Assembly: GCA_944989445.1 (NCBI GenBank)
Contig: CALYLW010000167.1
Span: 124,001-188,000, forward strand
Length of the DNA stretch: 64,000 nt
DNA from: Ampullaceana balthica
Taxonomy: Eukaryota; Mollusca; Gastropoda; Lymnaeidae
Reading direction: 5' to 3'
The notes under the pieces were generated by a model. The model was not told where the DNA came from, did no database searches, and worked only from the letters and a program-made list of their open reading frames with translations. This document shows positions 22,786 through 34,590 of the stretch, one piece after another (the stretch's first letter is position 1; every line of letters begins with the position of its first letter). The translations under genes were made by a program, and so were the position numbers.

Positions 22786-24353
22786 GTGTTGTTGAGTTTA
22801 CATTGAATGAGCTTGCAAGGCCATGACCTAGTATGAAACACGTGGTTTGTGATGTGAACTGTAAGCGTGCGTGGTCGTGGACTTGGAGGAGAGCTGACTA
22901 TAAATGTATGGTTCAAAAGGTAACCAAGTTTGATTACATTCGAGCTGCTTAGGTGGTTGAATACAAAACCAAGCTCTACGTTTTGTATGCGGGGCGTTGC
23001 GTACGACACCCACAGCCGCTGTAGAAATTATGTCAAACGTAGAACCCCTGGCGATAAGGCGAGAAAATGCAATCATGACCACGGTAGAGCGATACCATAG
23101 GTTGGATCATGACGAACCCTGCTTCCAACTACAAGACCCATGGGTAAAGGACCCGACTGAAAAGACCATCCTTCATGGATACGGTCCTCGAACTAGAAGA
23201 CTCAGTCCCCATACCCAAGCACAGGGAACGAATACAACTGGTCCCTGCTCGAGGGCCACATGAAAGCTTTTACCAGCCTGAACTACGTTTGACACTGGTA
23301 AATACAGCGGTGACGAAAGCCAGTCCCGTCGAGCTCCAGCGAGACGAGACTCTGAACACAATCGAGGCTTATGGCTACAGCGTAGTAAAAGTATTCACGG
23401 ACGGCTGACGTTTCAAGGATGGCAGAAGTGGATACGGAGTACTGATTCAATACCCCCAACCTGGACCTGACAGTATTGAACTGTCAGGGCCGTGCGGAGC
23501 CGCATACAGTAGTCACGACGCCGAACTGGAGGCGATCTGCAGGGGTTTGAAGGAAGTGCGCCGACGTCTAGGTTTTCCCGACAGTCGTAGTCTTCACCGA
23601 CTCATGGTTTTCGCTTGAGACAGTGGGTCGATCCTCTCTGGAGATGAAAACGGTCAGTGTAATTTTGGAAACATTAGGTGAAATCCTAGCACGAGACGGA
23701 AAAGTAGTCCTTCAGTGTATCACTGGGCACAGTGGCGAGCATCATTCAGACAGGGTCGATAAGTTGGCAAGAGAAGGTTCAGCTCAGCCCCAACCCGATC
23801 ACCCGATGACCCAGCTGGGGGTCAGATCGTGGCTTAAAGACCATTTCCGAGAGAAGTGGCTTCAGGGCTGGGCATCTGGAAGCACGGCCAGAAAAGTATT
23901 CCGCGACTGAGCAAAAGCGACTCCTGGTGGGAAATTGGACGTAGCAATCAGACGCTCATAACTAGAATGAGAACTTAACATTGTCCCATACGAAGCTACT
24001 TGTACAAATTCAACACTAAAAGGGAACTGGCCTGTCGGCTGTGTGGCCACCCGGAGGAGACGGTGGCCCACGTACTCGAAGAGTGCCCCGAGCTGTGCGG
24101 GGATTTGGAAGGAGAAGTCATGGTACCTGCAGAGGAGTACCTCTATGGCGATGCCCGCTTTATGAGGCTCGCATGCAATAAAATGAACCGGGTCCTAAGA
24201 GCCTAACGGCTCAACCAAAAAGAGAATGAACATTCACGACGTGGTTGATTGTACAGTTGATCCCAGTTGATTGTATAGAGTGATTAAAGACAGTTGTTAA
24301 CCAGAACACAGTGTGTTTTAAGTCTTGTTACTTGACCTATAAGATCTATTACA
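22786..24353 (+). mobile_element. 5' LTR of a Ty3-type retrotransposon, split by a LINE insertion
   Basis: The LTR runs from about 22786 (TGTTGTTGAG) to 22960 and resumes at 24249, ending ..ATTACA at 24353. A second copy at 29099-29316 reads straight through the break point, which proves the interruption. It contains a TATA-like GACTATAAATGTA near 22898. The primer-binding site and gag follow directly. Confidence 0.82.
22961..24240 (+). pseudogene. 5'-truncated I-clade LINE with RNase H, inserted in the LTR
   Basis: Flanked by perfect 8-bp duplications GTGGTTGA (22953-22960 and 24241-24248). It encodes the C-terminal part of a non-LTR polyprotein: the post-RT linker (LRTTPTAAVEIMSNVEPL, 22997 on), an RNase H domain (VFTDG at about 23396, SSHDAELEAIC at about 23510, CITGHSGEHHSDRVDKLAREG in a shifted frame at about 23720) and a terminal zinc-finger-like segment (CRLCGHPEETVAHVLEEC, about 24030). 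The RNase H first Asp motif is followed at once by a stop, and at least two frameshifts are present, so it is dead. The domain order fits the I/Nimbus group of LINEs; that assignment is from family knowledge. Confidence 0.82.
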
Positions 24354-24371
24354 TGGTGTCAGAAGTATAGG
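24354..24371 (+). other. Retrotransposon primer-binding site (tRNA-Leu type)
   Basis: TGGTGTCAGAAG directly after the LTR end matches the complement of a tRNA-Leu 3' end, the usual primer for many Ty3-type elements. The following TATAGG departs from the usual TGGGA. Confidence 0.7.
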
Positions 24372-24421
24372 ACCTCAAGACTATTTGAAGTACTGACGCC
24401 ATAACTATTACATGGTGACAA

Positions 24422-25180
24422 ATGGACGTGGAGCCACAACCACTGGAGCTACATGGAAACATGGCTGACAACTGGAAGAGATTTAAGCAGTCTTTCCCGA
24501 TATTTAAGATAGACAGTGGACTCGACACAAAAAAGCAAAGAAGTGCAGAGCATGACACTACTGCATATAATAGGCCAAGAAGCGGTAGAAGTGTACAATA
24601 CATTCCAGTGGACTGGACAGGAATGTGACTATTGTGACACGGATATTCATTCAGTGAAGTGTTTATTACTGAAATTCGAGAACTATTGTTTGCTAAGAAA
24701 GAATGTGACAGTCGAGAGACACGTGTTTTTCTCCAGAACGCAAGGTGAGTGAGAAAGTTTCTATAGTTTTATCACAGACCTTAAACTTAAAGCAAAGTCT
24801 TGTGAATTTGAAAATTTAACAGAGTCACTAATAAAGGACAGAATTTTTCTGGAGTAAATAAGGAATATCTCAGGGCTAGACTACTGCGAGAATTAGACCT
24901 GAATTTAAACAAGGCTGAAATTATATGCAAAACGGCGGAAACGTCAGAATGGAAACTCAAAGCTTTAAATGAAGAAAAGAATTTTCAAGCTGTGAACTCA
25001 AAGGCATGTGAGAAATCAAGTACGCACATGACAACAAGTCAACATGTCAAGCAAGCTGTAATGTCAAGTACATACATAAAAGCAGGCAAATGCAAATATT
25101 GTGGGAAAAAACATGAACCTAGAAGATGTCCTGCTTATGGGAAGTTATTCAACAACTGTGGAAAATTGAATCACTTTTAA
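24422..25180 (+). pseudogene. Gag relic of the Ty3-type retrotransposon
   Basis: Reading starts at ATG 24422, shifts frame near 24515, meets a stop near 24752 and continues to 25180. Recognisable pieces are a capsid-like start (NWKRFKQSFPIFKIDSGLDT), IIGQEAVEVYNTFQW, then LRELDLNLNKAE and a CCHC zinc knuckle (CKYCGKKHEPRRC) with a damaged second knuckle whose first Cys is Phe. It is cut off at 25180 by the TAAATCCC element, so protease, reverse transcriptase and integrase are absent. Confidence 0.8.
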
Positions 25181-27300
25181 ATCCCTTATATTAACTTCAC
25201 CGCCGTCTCTGTCTGTCGTCATCTCTGACTTGGGCGGGCGGAAAAACAAAAGTAAATAAAACAAACCCGTAAAAACAAAGTTTTCTACTATAAATCCCTT
25301 ATATTTGAGTCATAATTATAACTATTGATTATTTTCCAACGCCACAAATATTTACAGACTGACACCGAGTGATGTCCCCTGTCTTTTAACGGGGGATAGG
25401 ACGTTTAGGGGGTGTTGGCACGACGATCGACGTCTAAGCGTCAACTCCAACTCACGTGGAAAAAAACAATAACAAACCGTGAATTTGAATTACATACGTT
25501 ATATAAGAATAAACTAAAAATGCATTAATTTAATTACGGTACGTTTGCTCGATCTGAAATTTCGACACGATGCATTGTTAGGTAAGACGGGTCCGTGTGC
25601 CAAATTTCAGCTCGATCGGATCACGGGAAGTGGGTCATTTTTGACTTTTGTTTTTCCGCCCGCCCATGAGATGACGAGACGGCCGCGAAGTTAATATAAG
25701 GGATTTAAAAATGACCCACTTCCGAAATTTGGCACACGGACCCGTCTCACCTAACAATGCATCGTATCAAAATTTCAGATCGATCAAACGTACCGTAAAC
25801 AAATTAATGCATTTTTAGTTTATCCTTATATAACGTCTGTAATTCAAATTCATGGTATGTTATTGTTTTTTTTCCCACGTGAGAGTTTGAGTTGACGCTT
25901 TGACGTCGACCCATCGAAGTACCGGCGTGCTTTTGTTTTACATTTTACGTGTCATGCTGAGCTTGGTCCAACCCCCCCCCCTAGGGTTATGAAGCAAAGT
26001 TGAGTTAAGACAGATTCAGTCTGTAAATGTTTGTCGCGTTTGAAAATAATCAATACTGTTAGTTATGTCTCATATATAAGGGATTTATAGTCAAAAACTT
26101 TGCTTTTACGGGTTTGTTTTTTAAATCCCTTATATTAACTTCACCGCCGTCGCTGTCTGTCGTTCGTCATCGGGTGGGTTGGATAAACGAAAATAAAAAA
26201 TGACCCTCTTCCCGTGAAGCCATCGAGCTGAAATTTGGCACATAAACTTGTGTCACCTAACAATGCATTGTATCAAAATTGCAGACCGATCAAACGTACG
26301 TAATTAAATTAATACATTTTTAGTTTATCTCTATACGGCATATGTAATTCAATTTCTCGATTTGTTTTTGTTTTTTTCACGTGACAGTTCAGTTCGCGCG
26401 TTGACGCAACATCGTCGATGTACCGGCGTGCTTTTGTTTACATTTTACGTGTCACGCTGAGCTCGGTCCAGCGATCGGTGACCAGACCTTTCCCCTCTCC
26501 CACCCCCTCCCCCCGGGTTATAAAGCAAAGGGGAGGTAAGACAGATTTAGTCTGTAAATGTTTGTCGCGTTTGAACATAATCATTCTGTTATTTATGTCT
26601 CATATATAAGGGATGTATAGTCAAAAACTTTGTTTTTACGGGTTTGTTTTATTAAATCCCTTCCCTTGATTCGATCGAGCTGAAACTTGGCACACGGACC
26701 CGTCTCACCTAACAATGCATCGTTTCAAATTTTCAGACCGATTGAACGTACCGAAAATAACTTAATGCATTTTTAGTTTATCATTATATAACGTATGTAA
26801 TTCAAATTCACTGTTTGTTACTGTTTTTTCCCCACGTGAGAGTTTGAGTTTACGCGTTGACGCGACCCATCGAAGTGCCCGCGTGCTTTTGTTTACATTT
26901 TACGTGTCACGCTGAGCTCGGTCAAGCGATCGGTGACAAGACTTTTCCCCTCTCCCCCCCGACCCCCCCCCAGGGTTATGACAGATTCAGTCTGTAAATA
27001 TTTGTAGATACTTGTAGTTATGTCTCATATATAAGGGATCTATAGTCAAAAACTTTGTTTTTACGGGTTTGTTTTATTAAATCCCTTATATTGACTTCAC
27101 CGCCGTCTCTCTCTGTCGTTCTATCGTCATCTCTGTCTTGGGCGGGCGGAAAAACAAAAGTAAAAAATGACCCACTTCCCATGATCCGATCGAACTGAAA
27201 TTTGGCACACGGACTTGTCTCATCTAACAATGCATCGTATCAAACTTTCAGATGGATCGAACGAACCGTAATTAAATTTATTCATTTTGATTTTATCCTT
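25176..27300. mobile_element. Cluster of TAAATCCC-family elements in both orientations
   Basis: A short minus-orientation piece (25176-25253) abuts a plus-orientation copy (25254-25707). Minus-orientation copies follow at about 25708-26120, 26121-26655, 26656-27075 and 27076-27300, the last truncated. Junctions fall at the TAAATCCC or GGGTTTGTTTTATTAAATCCC ends, so copies are chained end to end. The first piece interrupts gag exactly at its terminal TAAATCCCTTATA, which fixes that end of the element. Confidence 0.82.
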
Positions 27301-27539
27301 ATATAACGTATCAAACAAGGACATGCAACTGATCAAAGTGTTCTTTTAATTCCTATATAATTCGATCCATGGATTAAAACATTTCTCGTTGTACTTCATG
27401 TTCTAAAGATAGGACCACGTCTTGTGAATTTTCCCCACTCACATGTTTTTCCCTTCTAACTTGGCGTTTCCTTTATTTTCTACAAAGTAAATAAACGATT
27501 CTACAACTTTAACTTCGCCAACATCAATAACTACGAATC
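27301..27539. other. Unique AT-rich spacer
   Basis: No feature is recognised; it may be the decayed middle of the hAT element to the right. Confidence 0.4.
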
Positions 27540-29098
27540 TTATAATTTGAATAGTTTAATATTTGTGGGAAATATCTTGAGAGCTGTAAAATATCATACA
27601 AAAGTTTTTAGCTTGCTTTAATTTGTACATTATTGTTTTTCTCGCTGCACCTCTCAATAGGTCTATGAATTCATTTTGAATCATTTTCCACAAATAGGAG
27701 ACACTATAGTTATTGCCCATCTTAATTTGTACTAAATGTTCACATAATAATGGGTCGTACTTTTCCAACAAGTCCAAAAGCTCTAGAAAATGTCCTGTGT
27801 TTTCAATTGAATTGATGTCTTCCTCATGAATACTTTCACGATGACCTCTCAACGCCAAATTTTGTTTAGCTAAGAATCTAATTATATCAAGTATTGTGAG
27901 AATTTCCTTTCATTTTTTCTTATTTCTTTATCAATATTCTGTTGTTGTAGATTATCAAAAGTTGCACCATGTCCAATTCTTATTTCTAATTGCTTCCTTT
28001 GGGAAAATGATCGAATCTGCAGTAGACTCAACTCGTGTTGACGTATTCAGTAGACTCAACTCGTGTTGACTTATTCAGTAGACTCAACTCGTGTTGACTT
28101 ATTCAGTAGTCTCAACTCATGTTGACTTATTCAGTAGACTCAACTCATGTTGACTTATTCAGTAGACTCAACTCATGTTGACTTATTCAGTAGTCTCAAC
28201 TCATGTTGACTATTTTGAGATTAAATTTCCATTATTTGTTAAAACTATTTTCCGTGTTAAAATTGGATTGGAAAAAAAATCACCAAACAGTTGACAGCAA
28301 AAACAATATATAATTTTCTTCAAAGGTGAATACACCATCCACGATCTAAACAAATTTTCACCATTATGCAAAATTGGGAAAAAAAACAATCGCGATTAAT
28401 CTTTCTTGTGAAAAATCGTAATAATTTTCACTAAAATAGACTAATTCAAACTATCTAAACATTACTTTAATATGATATACATAAAATTGTTAGTGAATAA
28501 ACGTATTTTAATGATACACACAAATTTTGTTTGTGCTACTTTCATTTAAAAAAATAATAATAATAATAATTTTTAGTAAATTACCTTAGAATAATTTTCT
28601 GAAACTTAAACAGTAATATAAATTACTACTTGCAAGTTAAACACAATATTTGAACCACAATGCCATGTAGGTAGTTTTTCGCGTATCATTCTGTGCATGT
28701 CGAAAATCCACGCAATAACTGTCGCGGCGATATTAATAGTATATTCTGTCCAGCAGTGATGTGTTCTTTGTGTTGTTTCTTATGAAAAGCGTCATCTGTG
28801 ATGTATACCACTTAATTTTCAAAACAAGTCGATACAAATTTTAAACGATTTTAAATTTCTTAACGGTTATGCGTTAGTTATAACAAACAGTATGTAATAA
28901 AAAAAATGTCTTGAGAATCTATTAATTACGACTCGAAAGTACGAATATTTTATTTTCACCCGGGTTTTCCTCTTTCAAAAGAAAAAGGGCGGTTGTCCTA
29001 AAGGGCTGTACTTTTCAAAATCCCCCTAAATGTGGCCCCCAAATTGTGTGCCGCCCGGGGTGGGCCGCCCTCACCACCCCCCCCCTAGCTACGCCACT
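27540..29098 (-). pseudogene. hAT transposon relic (ZMYM1/TTF-like), N-terminal part
   Basis: On the minus strand the end is CAGTGGCGTAGCTAG at 29098, a typical hAT terminal sequence, followed by a G-rich tract. Coding remains at about 28010-27556 contain the conserved LALRGHRES (27858 on), GHFLELLDLLEKYDP, IQNEFIDLL and a degenerate DxSH-like SQDISH segment of ZMYM1-like hAT transposases. Stops and frameshifts break it upstream of LALRGH, and the catalytic C-terminal half is absent. The 28-bp minisatellite at 28014-28212 interrupts the gene. Confidence 0.75.
28014..28212. repeat. Minisatellite, 28-bp unit, ~7 copies, inside a hAT relic
   Basis: CAGTAGACTCAACTCGTGTT plus GACTTATT repeats, with later copies reading CTCATGTT. 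Confidence 0.93.
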
Positions 29099-29316
29099 GT
29101 TTGTGATGTGAACTTTAAGCGTGCGTGGTCATGGACTTGGAGGAGAGCTGACTATAAATGTACGGTTCAAAAGGTAACCAAGGTTGTTTACATGCGAGCT
29201 ACTTAGGTGGTTGATTGTACAGTTGATTGTGTAGAGTGATTAAAGACAGTTGTTAACCAGAACACGGAGTGTGTTAAAGTCGTGTTACTTGACCAGCAAG
29301 TCCTATTACGTTCAGA
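29099..29316 (+). mobile_element. Second LTR copy, truncated on the left by the hAT end
   Basis: From TTTGTGATGTGAAC to CCTATTAC it matches the LTR at 22786-24353 without the LINE insert (about 90% by eye). Its left part is missing at the hAT terminus. It lies about 4 kb to the right of the gag relic in the same orientation, so it could be that element's 3' LTR or a separate solo LTR. Confidence 0.78.
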
Positions 29317-29784
29317 TTAGGGAGAAAATAACATGAAATCGTTAAAACAAAGACACAGAATAATGGGACAGGAGAGGGCAGTGATACCATTAATAGTATC
29401 ATGATATTAAATAAAATAAATAGGTTTAGGATAATGTATTCGATACACCATAATCTAGCTTTTTTTAACCTGTATCGAGGTACAACTATCGAGGGGAATC
29501 GAATCCTAATTTAGAAGTTCTAGTTGAATTCGGTATAAACTTTTATTTGGTTTAGGTTGGTAAATAGTTTATTTCGGCTCTTAAAACAAAAGTATTTGTT
29601 AAATTTAAATTTTCTTTCCTGGTTTAAAAATGTATTATTACACATTTTAGCTTGGTAACGTATTAAAGCCAAAGATGTTCGATTTAAACAGACGTGCCGT
29701 AGAATCGTTCTGACCTGACTCAAGGCGTGGAAGTTTGTCTTCGGTCTTCATTACCTTTAGAGTTTAGTTTTCACGAATGTTCCA
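29317..29784. other. AT-rich spacer
   Basis: No gene is recognised. Confidence 0.45.
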
Positions 29785-29940
29785 GTTTCATCTTAAAAAA
29801 TGTTCTAGATGCATCTTCACCAATGTTCCATTTTAATCTTCACCAATGTTCCAGTTTCATCTTCACCAATTTTCCAGGTTCATCTTCACCAATGCTGCAG
29901 TTCATCTTCACCAATGTTCTAGTTTCATCTTCACTAATTT
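29785..29940. repeat. Degenerate minisatellite, ~23-bp unit
   Basis: TCTTCACCAATGTTCCAGTT with changes repeats six to seven times. Confidence 0.82.
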
Positions 29941-30952
29941 CCGAATCCGATCTTATTATCTCTCAGGTCTGGTTAGATTCCTCTTCTAATCCGCGACCCG
30001 AATGTTTACGAAAATCTGCCTTCTTTTAGCCAATAACAATTAATGCTGCAGAAACGATCATTTGTCCTAATGAGTAAATACATAACACCACGCAGCAGCA
30101 CGTTTTTAACCAATAAAATTATAAACACAAACGTTGTGCCTAATGAAATTAAAAGGCGACAGTGCGGGAAATTAAAAACCTTACCTAGCTGCGGCTTGCT
30201 GCCTGACTTACGACGTGAACACAAGCTGTCAACGGTGTCCGATTAGGCACGTTATCCTATCTGCTCAGTCGTACGTCCACGTCGTTGCGTATAGCGTACC
30301 TACCTTCCACCGGCCACACGTTTCCAACCTGCCTGAGTCGACGATCAATAGAGTTACTTTCTACCTGTCAATCAACACCACGACTGCCGAGAAACATCTC
30401 AGGAGTAGACTGCCGCACAACATTTTTTGGTTGTACAGCAAGATCAGATTCCACCGACATTAAATCCAGAATTCAGTGGCAACATAAATAACCGGAAGCC
30501 GTCATGGGATAGGTGGTTTTTGAAATAGCAGTTAAACATGTTTAACCGGTGGTAAACATTCAAATTAATTTTTCCTGATAACATTGCCGTAAACAAACAA
30601 AACTCCAGCGTCTAACGCATATCAAAATAAAAAATATATCAATCATATTTCATTAACTTTTTTGCTCGAATTAATAAACTTATTTTTAACTATTTGCCCA
30701 TTGTGGCGCAAATTTGACCTCAACCAATCTATTTTTGTTTAATTAATTGAGCGTACATTTAGGGCATCGGGTATATTTTAATGACTTAACACAAAAAGAT
30801 GCTCTACTCGGAGGTATTCTCCCTCTAAAGAAATATTTCGGATCGACAAACAAGTTTTTTTTTATAAATCAAACCAAGCAACTTGTATAAGAATTCTGAA
30901 CTTGACATCAGCCAGACAAATGCCACAACAAAGTACAACGAAAATATCGATC
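29941..30952. other. Unique sequence, no gene assigned
   Basis: Short overlapping frames around 30006-30490 on both strands show no domain or splice support. The stretch from 30150 to 30480 has higher GC than its surroundings and could hold an unrecognised exon. Confidence 0.4.
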
Positions 30953-33028
30953 CTATGACATGACACCCTATGATATGACACCCCTATGATATGACACCCC
31001 TATGATATGACACCCCTATAACTTCACACCCCTAGAACATCACACCCGTATAACATCACACCCCTATTACATAACACCCCTATTAAATAACATCCCTATT
31101 ACATAATAACCCTATGACATAACATCCCTATGACATGACAACCCTATGACATGACACCCCTATGACATGACACGCCTATGACATGACACCCCTATGACAT
31201 GACACCCCTATGACATGACACCCCTATGACATGACACCCCTATGACATGACACCCTATGACATGACACCCATATGACATGACACCACTGTAACATGACAC
31301 CCCTATGACATGACACCCCTATGACATGACACCCTATGACATGACACCCATATGACATGACACCACTGTAACATGACACCCATATTACAAGACACCCCTA
31401 TGACATGACACCCCTGTAACATGACACTCCTATGACATGACACCCCTGTGACATCACACCCCTATGACATGACACCACTATGACATGACACTGCTGTAAC
31501 ATCACACCCCTATGACATGACACCCCTATGACATGAAACCCCTATGACATGACACCCCTGTAACATCACACCACTATGACATGGAACCCCTGTAACATCA
31601 CACCCCTATGACATGACACCCCTGTAACATCACACCCCTATGACATGACACCCCTGTAACATCACACCCCTATGACATGACCCCCCTATGACATGACACC
31701 CCTAAGACATGACACCCCTATGTCATGACACCCCTATGACATAACACCCCTGTAACATCACACCCCTATGACATGACACCCCTGTAACATCACACCCCTA
31801 TGACATGACACCAATTTGATATGACACCCATATGACATGACACCCCTATGACATCACACCCCTATGACATGACACCCTTATGACATTACGACCCTCTGAT
31901 ATGACACCCCTATGACATGACACCCCTATGACATGACACCCCAAAGACATGACACCCCTATGACATGACACCCCTATGACATGATACCCCTATGACATGA
32001 CACCCATATGACATGACTCCCCTATAAAATGACACCCATATGACATGACTCCCCTATGACATGACACCCCTATAACATGAATCCCCTATGACATGACACC
32101 CCTATGACATGACACCCCTATGACATGACACCCTTATGACATGACACCCCTATGACATGACACCCCTATGACATGACACCCCTTTGACAAGACACCCCTA
32201 TGACATACACCCCTATGATATGACACCCCTATGACATGACAACCATATGACATGACACCCCTATGACATGACACCCATATGACATGACACCCCTATGACA
32301 CGACACTTCTATTACATGACACCCATATGACATGACTCCCCTATGACATGACACCCCTATGACATGACACCCCTATGACATGACACCCCTATGACATGAC
32401 ACTCCTATGACATCACACCCCTATGATATGACATCCCTATGATATGACATCCCTATGATATGACACCCCTATGATATGACACCCCTATAACTTCACACCC
32501 CTAGAACATCACACCCGTATAACATCACACCCCTATTACATAACACCCCTATTACATAACACCCCTATTACATAACACCCCTATTACATAATAACCATAT
32601 GACATGACACCCCTATGAAATGACACCTATATGACATGACACCCTTATGACACGACACTTCTATGACATGACACCCCTATGACACGACACCCCTATGACA
32701 TGACACCCCTATGACATGACACCCCTATGACATCACACCCCTATGACATGACACCCCTATGGCATGACACCCCTATGACATGACACCCCTATGACATGAC
32801 ATCCCTATGATATGACATCCATATGACATGACACCCCTATGACATGACACCCCTATGACATGACACCCCTATGACATGACACCCCTATGACATGACATCC
32901 CTATGACATGACACCCCTATGATATGACAGCCGTATGACATGACACCCTTATTACATGACACCCCTATGACATGGCACCCCTATGACATGACACCCCTGT
33001 GACATGACACCCCTATGACATTGCACCC
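30953..33028. repeat. Minisatellite, 16-bp unit, ~130 copies
   Basis: CCCCTATGACATGACA repeats with many variants (TGTAACATCACA, ATATGACATGAC, TATTACATAACA). Blocks near 31015-31100 and 32485-32590 share the same rare variant order (AACTTCACACCCCTAGAACA and following), so a segment of the array has been duplicated. Confidence 0.97.
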
Positions 33029-33071
33029 CTCGACTAAATTTAACCCTATACGAACCTACAATCCCCCCCTT

Positions 33072-33635
33072 TTTTAAATCCCTTATATTAACTTCACCAC
33101 CGTCTCTGTCGTCATCTCTCTCTGTGTCTGTCTTGGGCGGACCGAAAAACAAAAGTCAAAATCGTCCCACTTCCCGTGATCCGATCGAGCTTAAATTTTG
33201 CACACGGACCCGTCTCACCTAACAATGCATCGGATCAAAATTTCAGATCGATCGAAGGTACCTTAATTAAATTAATGCATTTTTAGTTTATCCTTATATA
33301 ACGTTTGTAATTCAAATTCACTGTTCGTTATTGTTTTTTTTGTCCACGTGAGAGTTTGAGTTGACGCGACCCATCGAAGTACTGGCGTGCTTTTGTTTAC
33401 ATTTTACTTGTCACGCTGAGCTCGGTCAAGCGATCGGTGACCAGACTTCCCCCCCCCCACCCACCCAAACACCCCCCCGGAGGGTTATCAAGCAAAGTTG
33501 AGTTAAGACAGATTCAGTCTGTAAATGTTTTGTCGCGTTTGAAAATAATCAATACTGTTAGTTATGTCTCATATATAAGGGATTTATAGTCAAAAACTTT
33601 GTTTTTACGGGTTTGTTTTATTACGGGGTTGTTTT
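33072..33635 (-). mobile_element. TAAATCCC-family element, single minus-orientation copy
   Basis: It starts at 33076 (AAATCCCTTATATTAACTTC), contains the GACCCGTCTCACCTAACAAT block, and ends TTTACGGGTTTGTTTTATTA near 33622. It is the most complete isolated copy in the window, about 550 bp, and gives the best view of both ends. Confidence 0.82.
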
Positions 33636-34042
33636 ATTTTCCCACGAAATCACACATCAAGTGTAAAGTTGTCAGGACAACAAAGCGTTTATTTCCAAAA
33701 CAGCATTATCTAAAACATTGGCTATCTGGATTATCACAACATCGTGGTACAGAGATACGACTATATCGTTGTATCAGCATTGGATTATTTGAAATAACTG
33801 AATTCAAAACATGATTCTCTAAAAGGGGTGCTTTAACCTATGCCCTACGCAGTCCACATCTGTAAGTTCCCTGAGTGGACGGTCACAGGAAGAAGTCTTT
33901 CCAATAAACCGCACTTATGTTGTGGAATTGTCTTCTAAAATCTACTGGGAGTGTGACGACAAAAAAAATTTAAGAAAAATCACCCCAAAAAAATTGACTA
34001 CGTTTTTGAAGATCAGACCGTGACGAGCATTTGGATTGTCTT
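33636..34042. other. Unique sequence, no gene assigned
   Basis: No gene or repeat is recognised. Confidence 0.45.
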
Positions 34043-34180
34043 AGACAGTAAGCTGGATTATCATGGACAGTAAGCTGGATTATCATGGACAGTAAGCTGG
34101 ATTATCATGGACAGTAAGCTGGATTATCATGGACAGTAAGCTGGATTATCATGGACAGTAAGTTGGATTATCATGGACGT
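34043..34180. repeat. Minisatellite, 22-bp unit, ~6 copies
   Basis: GACAGTAAGCTGGATTATCA plus TG repeats almost perfectly. Confidence 0.93.
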
Positions 34181-34424
34181 TTAGATTTGAAGAAGAAAGT
34201 CCTAGTGATTATTACTTGTTTCATCAACGCCCTAATGTCTTACATATCAGGCAGGTTCTCTCCGTTGGTCCATTAGAATTCTAAGAATGTTGAGTTTTGC
34301 ATACGAACTATCTTGATTTCTAATTTTGTAACCGCATGGTCGAGAATGAGTGTCCAAACAGACCGTTAGCGTCCATAACTTTTGGAAATAAAAACTGCTT
34401 CCTCTTCGTTCTACTCCCAACAGC
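34181..34424. other. Unique spacer
   Basis: No feature is recognised. Confidence 0.4.
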
Positions 34425-34590
34425 TGGAACACGGCGTCATAGAGACTCCTTACACCTAGATTACGGTGTCATAGACGCTCCCTACACCTAGATTGCGGCG
34501 TCATAGAGACTCCTTACACCTAGATTACGGCGTCATTGACGCCCCTACAACTAGATTACGGCGTCATAGAGACTCCCTATACCTAGATTG
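34425..34590. repeat. Minisatellite, ~32-bp unit, ~5 copies
   Basis: GGCGTCATAGAGACTCC followed by TACACCTAGATTAC repeats with small indels, then passes directly into the next array. Confidence 0.88.

Noticed and set aside
30006..30491. Overlapping frames of 67-82 codons on both strands
   Set aside because: No domain, splice site or poly(A) support; kept only as unassigned unique sequence.
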